Shown here: positions 28,975 to 34,836 of the stretch, in pieces
How positions within the stretch are numbered: the stretch's first letter is position 1
Layout: every line of letters starts with the position of its first letter
Assembly: GCA_025526915.1 (NCBI GenBank)
Contig: JAHLKH010000236.1
Span: forward strand, 1 to 34,836
Length of the DNA stretch: 34,836 nucleotides
Reading direction: 5' to 3'
Source of the DNA: Entophlyctis helioformis
Lineage: Eukaryota; Chytridiomycota; Chytridiomycetes; Chytridiales; Chytriomycetaceae
Notes under the pieces: generated by a model
What the model saw: the letters and a program-made list of their open reading frames with translations, nothing else
Databases searched by the model: none
Told to the model about the DNA's origin: nothing
Translations under genes and position numbers: made by a program

Positions 28975-30821
28975 TCACTCTGCCTTGGCGTGGTCGAGCT
29001 TAGCAGCACTCGGCTGGCGACCCTTGGGCTTGCCCGACAGATGGAACAGCTTGGAAAAGTCGCCCATCTGCACCGGCCTGGACCAGCGCGTCGGACTAAA
29101 GTCCTGCGGCCGCGCAATCATCTGCGTGATCTCCTTCTTCAGGTCCTCGCAGAACCCGTCGAGGTTGAGGTCGTCTTTGTGTGCATGTCAGCGTGTCAGT
29201 CAGCCCGCCACTCTGCCAGACAAGACTCGGGGGGCAGAGAGACGACGTACTTCTGTCGTAGCCGAACGGGTTCTCAATCTCGCCGCCAATGGCTTCAATG
29301 CCGAGCAGCGTAAATGCGGCCAGGAAGACAACGGGGATGGTCGACCAGCCCATCGACATGACCAGCTGCATAGGCAGCGACAGCAGGTACAGCGTCAGGG
29401 TCTGCTTGAGATGCACGGCGTACGGTTTGGGGATCGGGCTGGATCGGATGCGCTCGTAGTTGGACTGCGGCACAGAAAAGGGAAGCAATGTAAGTGTGGC
29501 GGCACGAAAGCGTGGTGGCTGTGGCTGGCGCACTCACGAGAACGTCCACCATGTTCGAGATGGTGTTGATGATAACGGAGAAAGTGTTGGTATCGATCAT
29601 CTCTGTGTGATGGCGTTCGGCATGCGGATGGGGCACAGTTAGGTTGGGTTAGGCATTCGAACAAGCGCAGCGATGCACGTCTTACCAGCACGGCGGAGGA
29701 AGGCGTTGTAGCCAGACAGATGGAGCGAGATCTCGACCGGCATGTTGTCAACGTTGGGATGCATCGCGCCAACGCGGTAGTCGGGCAGATGGATGAGCAG
29801 GTTGTGCAGGTCCTTGAATTTGTGCGTCTTCTCGCCGCGCAGGTGGTGCTTCACGGCAACGGGGAAGCTCATGACGAGGTTAAGGGCAGCGTGCAGCTCG
29901 GTCAGGAGGAGGAGGCGAACCTCCTCGGCCTCTTCGGGAGTCGGCTTGAGAGGCGTGGCATTGGCCGGCGTGGCTCTGAGGATGTTGAAGCGGAGGTCGA
30001 TGGCCTTGGGCTCGTTGATGTTGGCCGACACCCAGATGAGACGGGCGAGCGTGCGCACATGGGTCACCATGGTGCCCCACAGGCGGCGTGCCTCCCAGAA
30101 GCTGTGGCGGGACGTCGACAGGAGGGTTGGAGTCAGCGTCATCGCCAAATTCCGCGTCTGCAACGTCTGCATCGTTGGCGGTGCACCGAGCGCCATTGCG
30201 GCATGTTGGACGACAGAGGCGGCGGCGGGGCAGCGACGAGCCAAGACGACACCACAGCAGTACAGACATGCCCAAGACAGAGAGCACATACCGATCATAG
30301 GCAGTGTTGGTGCGGAACACAAGAAGCAGGCCCATAACCACAGCAAGAATGCCTATCAGCTGCGGCGGGATGCCAACCCACTTCCAGCCGCCGACGATGT
30401 AGACCACCGTCCACACGGCTCCCCAGACGGTCATGACAGCGACAGGAATCATGATCTTGGGGATGACGGACGACTTGTAGGAGAACAGCTGGCCCGACGT
30501 GCTGGCATACGAGTGCGAGTTGCTGACGGTCTGCGTAGGTGTCTGGAAGAGCGAGCTGGCGTTCGAGTTGGTGCGCTCGAGCTCGACAAAGCCGTCAAAG
30601 GCAGGTGCGGTATCGGCCGGTGGAGCGGCTGCCTCGACGGCCGAGGCGGGAGTTTTGGGGGCGGGGACGGGGACGGGCCGGTCGATGCTGAAGCTCGTCG
30701 TGGCGAGCGTCTCGTCAATGCTGACCGAGATGGACGCATCTGCGTCCGTGGCCACGGCTGGCACGGCAACGGCAGACATGTCTTTCGAGTTGGATGGCGC
30801 AGGGAAAGTGCCCGATGGCAT
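28975..30821 (-). CDS. Bestrophin-like (RFP-TM/UPF0187) chloride channel
   Basis: Five exons join in phase: 30821-30292, 30101-29686, 29602-29538, 29464-29251 and 29174-28975, giving 474 aa. After an extended low-complexity N-terminus (about 120 residues), the domain begins SYKSSVIPKIMIPVAVMTVW. Then come IPPQLIGILAVVMGLLLVFR with TNTAYDRFWEARRLWGTMV, the family signature, and a long cytosolic helical part. A second membrane pair reads LTLYLLSLPMQLVMSMGW and TIPVVFLAAFTLLGIEAIGG, then EIENPFGYDRNDLNLDGFCE, the calcium-clasp-like segment of the family. The C-terminus is short. Related bestrophins form pentameric anion channels; fungal members are poorly studied. It lies 5' to SMG9 on the same strand and is divergent from the locus at 30980. 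Confidence 0.93.
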
Positions 30822-30905
30822 GTGAGATTGCTCTATACAGATTGGCGTGCACCACGATCCAGAGCACCAGGGGTGGTCAAGACTTTACCCCTGGTGGAAT
30901 CGCTC

Positions 30906-30946
30906 TGATTGGTCGATCCTGGTAAAACCGCTGTGATTGGTCGATC
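30906..30946. promoter_or_regulatory. Two copies of TGATTGGTCGATC between bestrophin and the locus at 30980
   Basis: The 13-mer TGATTGGTCGATC is repeated at 30906-30918 and 30934-30946 (28 bp apart) in the 158-bp divergent gap. Each contains ATTGG, the reverse of a CCAAT box. A related TGATTGGTCG lies at 33006-33015. Confidence 0.5.
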
Positions 30947-30979
30947 TAGAGAGCCCTTGCACGGTGCTGACACTGCGCG

Positions 30980-31201
30980 ATGCCAGATCCAGACGCTGCT
31001 GCACTTGCCGCCCAACTGCACACAAGCAACAACGAGCCAAACGACAACGACGACAGCGACGCAGGCGACAGCACGGATATGGGACAGCACTCGCTTGCTG
31101 GTCGAGTCCTTCAGGGGAGAGGCGAGGCTCACTGCTCAAGGTGGCATGTAGCAGGCCATGCAGCAGGCCGTCAGCAGAGCAGCGTGGTCGTGGCCGTCTG
31201 A
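30980..31201 (+). CDS. Possible first exon of an unidentified gene
   Basis: The ATG at 30980 begins MPDPDAAALAAQLHTSNNEP and continues NDNDDSDAGDSTDMGQHSLA, a plausible acidic, disordered N-terminus starting 159 bp from the bestrophin start. After about residue 45 the frame no longer looks coding (ending HAAGRQQSSVVVAV). A donor-like GT follows near 31100. I could not join it in phase to the coding-like stretches downstream. No family recognised. Confidence 0.4.
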   Translation: MPDPDAAALAAQLHTSNNEPNDNDDSDAGDSTDMGQHSLAGRVLQGRGEAHCSRWHVAGHAAGRQQSSVVVAV

Positions 31202-31368
31202 GAGGCGTGCCCAACAAGGCGGGCGGACAGAAGGCAGGCTGCAGACAGGCGAGCGGGTGCGTTGACTCGCTGTCTGTCCAGGCATGCTCCATTGCCCATC
31301 GACGACAATGGCACAGCAGTCTGACGGCCGTGTCTGTGTGGTCTTGGCACTGACTGCCTGCTTGTCTG

Positions 31369-32694
31369 ATGGGTCCAAACAGCAAGGGACGTTGGCAAGA
31401 CGGCCGTGACAGGGCGATCTGGCTGTTGTTTAAGAGGACAGCGAGAGCATTGGCATCGCAGGACCAAGCTGCCTGGTGCTTTCCGACTGCGACATGGGAT
31501 GCAGCAGCAGCAGATGAGCAGCCACTGAGACGTGCTCGAATGACCGATCCTTGGAGTTGGCTGCAGGACCTGCTTGCTGGACAGCTGGATTGGCATGCCG
31601 ACTTGGATGCCAAACTTGGCAGTGACAGCGCACTCAACGAGCAGCACACTCGGAGACACTGATCCAGACGAGATTGGTGAGGAGGACGCGAGTGCTGGCA
31701 GGCGTGTCTGGCCACATTGCACTTGGTGTGATGGCATCTTGGAGGCGATCCACTGAGCAGCAACTGGAGTGGCCAGACAGACCAAGCACTCTCGATTCAT
31801 TCAACAACCACAACGACGATGATGATGGCGACGGTCCTGACGATCCCAGTCTTGCATGCACTGTGCTTGTTGACAAGGACGATCCAGAGCAGAGGGGCGA
31901 TGCAGGCAGTGCGCCAACGACCAACCTGTCCATGGACCAGCTGGCCAGTCAGGCTACACCAACTGCATCGCACTGGGTCACAATGAAGACACATATCAGG
32001 ACGATCAATGGATGCAATCGGACATTGACTGAGAAGACGACACTCGGAGAGGGGCTCGCTGCAATGCTACAAGAGATCCTTGTGTCAGGACGTTCCAATA
32101 CGGTTAGCGGTCATCACAGGCAATCTGGTGCGTTACAGCCAGAAGGCTGCTGGCAAACCATGACTGCTTGGATCGGCCTGACCTTGAAAGACAGCACTTC
32201 ATTCCCATGACTGTGCCACCAGAAGTCGCAGAGTACCCCACCAAGTAGAGCAGGCCCAATGGATTCTTTCCCAGCATAGATGCCTCTGGGCCATGCCACA
32301 GGCTTCCATGGTGACGACGATGATATCCAAGGAATGCAACTGGTGGACAACAATCGAGCTGCTGTCATTCATTGAGATTGCAGACGGCCCTCAGAAGTGC
32401 ATCCAATGCGGCCAAGTGTCTCGCATCAGCACGATCATCAAGGGCTTTGACCCACAGCGACTGGAGAATGGCGGCAATGGTCCCTCTCTCAAAGGGAACC
32501 TTGGCAGCCATGTGGCATGGGTGGTGCCTCTCAAAGACATTCGCAAGCCTCTTGGCATGGTCTCATGCCTCCAAGATCGCAGCAATACTGACTGTGTGAT
32601 GCACTGCAAGGCAACCAAGATCACTCTCTTGTTCAAAGACAGCATCTACCAACTTGACTTGCATAGTGCAGAGTACAGCAAGCAGCATGCCTGA
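31369..32694 (+). pseudogene. Coding-like stretches in several frames; unidentified gene, perhaps decayed
   Basis: Four blocks look coding but change frame without clear introns. 31369-31662 has TDPWSWLQDLLAGQLDWHAD. A second frame near 31640-31756 has GDTDPDEIGEEDASAGRRVW and CTWCDGILEAIH. 31674-32210 has STLDSFNNHNDDDDGDGPDD and LGEGLAAMLQEILVSGR. The last, 32293-32694, extends upstream in frame and has WWTTIELLSFIEIADGPQKC IQCG, GFDPQRLENGGNGPSLKGNL and ends LLFKDSIYQLDLHSAEYSK. The two CxxC pairs hint at a zinc-binding protein. Lack of joinable splice sites suggests frame-shifting decay or an intron set I could not read. I recognise no family. The stretch 32695-33000 shows nothing further. 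Confidence 0.35.
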
Positions 32695-33005
32695 TCACCC
32701 ACAACGCACAATAAGCAGTGCAATCACCTCCAAGACGGGCTGCGTGCCAGCCTCAAAGTGGAGACGATCTGCATCAACAGCATCGCTGCTGAGAGTGACA
32801 TGGCAATCCAGCCAAGAAGAATGAAATTGAAATCAAACCAGGCGTCAACCTGAACAAAAGTCAATGCAAGCCAGCCAGCCAGTCAGCGGCACGTGCACGG
32901 TCGTGGATGAGAACACACGCCTCGTGACAGATCCATGCCACCAGATCCACAACAAACATGACGCGTTGGTGGAAGAGGCGGCATTGTGGACCTTTCATAG
33001 ACTTC

Positions 33006-33039
33006 TGATTGGTCGGCTGTTTGGTCAAGCAATAAAAGG
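33006..33039 (+). promoter_or_regulatory. CCAAT-type motif and TATA-like element upstream of the XPG-like gene
   Basis: TGATTGGTCG at 33006-33015 is followed 15 bp later by AATAAAAGG at 33031-33039. The order and spacing suit a promoter. The ATG at 33412 is about 370 bp downstream, leaving a long leader that includes the repeat at 33230-33400. Confidence 0.45.
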
Positions 33040-33229
33040 CGTTTGCTCTTTGCTTGCCCCAACTGTCTGCAACCGCACTGCCTGATCTGACTTTTGCCGA
33101 GGTCTGCGTCTGTTGAGACAGATCTCTCGAAAGGCAAGTTACAAACCCCACTGCCTGTGCACTCGGCGCATGATAAGAATCGCAGCTCACAGACTATCAA
33201 TCCTCATCGCTCAGCTTCCAGCGACGCAC

Positions 33230-33400
33230 GCCGGCACACTGCCGGCACGCAGGATCGCAGGCACGATCGCTCGCAGACACACAGGATCGCTCGCAGGCAC
33301 ACAGGATCGCAGGATCGCAGGCACGATCGCAGGCACGACCGCACACACAAACAAACGGCCACGACCACACGACCGCGACCGCACACACAAACAATCGCAC
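33230..33400. repeat. Degenerate minisatellite of GATCGCAGGCAC-type units
   Basis: Imperfect repeats of GATCGCAGGCACGATCGCAG and CGACCGCACACACAAACAA fill the 170 bp before the XPG-like start codon. Nearly every unit contains CGATCGC or ATCGCA. Low coding potential; probably a transcribed leader. Confidence 0.7.
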
Positions 33401-33411
33401 GATCGCACAAC

Positions 33412-34731
33412 ATGGGGGTCATTGGGTTATCTGCACGTGCCACAAAGGCAAACTCCGTCGGTGTATACAACAAAGACGTGTCTTGTGCCCAGATCGCAAA
33501 GCTTGTGCTTGCCAATGGACTGCCTTCACGAGATCCAAACGACACCAAGGCGACCACATCCAGCATTACGGGCATCTTCCTCGTCGATGCGATGAGCGTG
33601 TTCTATCCGCACTTCAGGGGGGCAGGAGAGCGTGATCAACAACCATCCATAGCCGAGTGGGTGACCGTCCTCACGCCCGTCATCGAGTCGCTTATTGACA
33701 AGTTCGGTGCCGAGCACACATACATTTTTCATGTGGACGGCCAGAACGGCGATTCTGGGATCAAGACTGTGCACAAGGGCCGTGCCCAGCAAGTGCTGCA
33801 TTGGACGGGCGTCGTCCTACGGTGCATTCTCAAGCGCCGCAAGGGCAAGCGATGGCGGCATCTGATGCGGTACGTTCACTTGTTTGTGTCGCATTGAGAC
33901 TGTCGCATTCAGACGATTCTAAGATTTGGTTGATGATCCAGCAAGGAGCGACAAGCTCTGCAACGTTCATTCACATTGACACAGGCCGACAAGGGCAACA
34001 TCAAAAAGGCGATCGCGGAGATTCTCGGCTCTGGGTCTCGACACAAGGTCTGTTGGTGCGACCATGAGGCGGACGTCTGTATTGCCCGCCACGCTGCCGA
34101 GTATGCAAGCGAGCCAAGGTATAGATCGCCGTGGCATCTGTCTGTTATGACTGACAGCTAACAGTCTTTGTCTCGCATCAGCAACACGCCGATGGCCGTC
34201 ATTTGTAACGACTCGGATCTCATAATACACTGCGACGGTCGCTGCCCGGTCATCACAGCATGCATGCGCAAGGGCGGCCTCAGCCCAATCAAGTCGTATA
34301 ACCACAAGGGCATTGCCTCCACTACCTCGGCCTTGAGGGTGTACAATGTCCCCTTGGCAAGCCCGTTGGTCGCCGCCATGTCCAAAAACGACTGTCCACA
34401 ACTGCCCTGACCGTGGTACGTGCAATGCGTGGCTTCATGCTCTGTATTGTCATCCATGCTGCAATGCCGACTAACTCGCCTCGCTACTCCCACTGCCTGG
34501 AAGGTATTCCTGCTGCCTCCAAGTTCATCAACGATTTGTCGTGCCGAGGCAAGCAAGGCGGGCTTTGACGATCCAGCCAAGTATTGTGCTCAACTCCACG
34601 AGCCCGACAAGGCCGAGAAGTTTTTAGAGGCAATCAGGATTGCATACGTCCAAGGATCTGTGGAGGTTGGAGGCGAGGCTCTGGTCAAGTCGTTCTTAAA
34701 CGCATTCGACGTCTTCATCAATCATGATTGA
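33412..34731 (+). pseudogene. FEN1/XPG-like PIN-domain nuclease gene, possibly broken
   Basis: ATG 33412 begins MGVIGLSARATKANSVGVYN, as XPG-N domains do. GIFLVDAMSVFYPHFRG holds the first acidic residue; YIFHVDGQNGDSGIKTVHKG matches the VFDG...K...R stretch. After an intron near 33870-33985 comes DKGNIKKAIAEILGSGSRHK with HEADVCIARHAAEY, then intron 34115-34179 joins in phase to NTPMAVICNDSDLIIHCDG (XPG-I acidic motif) and SPLVAAMSKNDC. A final block, GFDDPAKYCAQLHEPDKAEK to FLNAFDVFINHD, ends at 34731. Three junctions fail: the donor at 33867 and acceptor at 33985 differ in phase, a stop follows NDCPQLP near 34407, and the frame shifts near 34545. Either I misread the introns or the gene is decaying. 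Family members are structure-specific nucleases or nuclease-dead Asteroid/Mkt1-like proteins. Confidence 0.6.
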
Positions 34732-34836
34732 GTCGGGGGCAATTGGCCAAATCATTCATAGCCCCGACTGGCTCCAGCAGCCCATCTGGCAACGCACCTG
34801 TGCCAGAGGCAAGTCATTGCGTGACTGGCTATGGCA

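Noticed and set aside
26448..29117. Longer SMG9 start near 29117
   Set aside because: The added N-terminus overlaps the bestrophin last exon in another frame and has no conserved content.
28406..29569. 387-aa open frame on the plus strand
   Set aside because: Antisense to SMG9 and bestrophin exons; composition is Arg/Ser shadow coding.
29793..30908. 371-aa open frame on the plus strand
   Set aside because: Antisense to bestrophin exons that splice in phase and show family motifs.
33230..33400. Possible CRISPR-like array (regular short repeats)
   Set aside because: Units are degenerate, adjacent and without unique spacers; the context is eukaryotic.

Overview
The window looks like nuclear DNA of an early-diverging fungus, most probably a zoosporic (chytrid-type) one. 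The genes are GC-rich and carry many short GT-AG introns (about 68-190 nt; one of 328 nt). Adjacent genes lie very close: convergent gaps of 65-120 bp and head-to-head starts as close as 16 bp. The gene set is eukaryotic: RNA polymerase III subunit, RNase P/MRP subunit, oligosaccharyltransferase DAD1, CCDC47, SMG9 and bestrophin. SMG9, CCDC47, the FYRN/FYRC protein and the multi-OB protein argue against a yeast. The lineage is an inference from gene content only.

Layout. 1-522 (-): 3'-truncated glutathione S-transferase. 905-1538 (+): Pol III subunit RPC11. 1604-4523 (-): multi-OB-fold, zinc-ribbon protein of the RPA1/MEIOB/SHLD2 type. 4690-8488 (-): chromatin protein with an INO80E/TBRG1-like N-terminal helix, FYRN and FYRC domains and a Gln-rich tail. 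8640-10243 (+): unknown multipass membrane protein. 10340-11567 (-): ketopantoate reductase. 11584-12522 (+): Rpp21/Rpr2/Snm1-type RNase P/MRP protein. 12615-16687 (-): two tandem MFS transporters that share a nearly identical block. 16960-18402 (+): DUF4804-like protein. 18521-20259 (-): CCDC47. 20312-20985 (+): DAD1/Ost2. 21176 to about 23710 (-): 5'-truncated LINE retrotransposon directly behind a tRNA-Glu(CUC) gene (23724-23795, -). 24306-25922 (-): His-rich low-complexity protein. 26448-28736 (-): SMG9. 28975-30821 (-): bestrophin-like channel. 30980-32694 (+): unassigned coding-like stretches. 33412-34731 (+): FEN1/XPG-like PIN-domain gene with unresolved frame breaks.

For most intron-containing genes I derived exon borders by matching splice-site phase on both sides; the resulting CDS lengths are multiples of three for RPC11, the 505-aa membrane protein, ketopantoate reductase, both MFS genes, CCDC47, DAD1 and bestrophin. 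The 5' part of the multi-OB gene, one junction before FYRN, and the last two + strand loci remain unresolved.

Themes worth attention are: the INO80E-like/FYR protein with an 18-nt microexon and an apparent frameshift in its CAG tract; a LINE whose target lies just downstream of a tRNA; a gene-conversion-like block between the MFS paralogues that includes an intron; ER-biogenesis genes CCDC47 and DAD1 sharing a 52-bp promoter; DAD1 with a poly-Thr extension; and recurring promoter motifs (paired CACGTG, repeated TGATTGGTCG).
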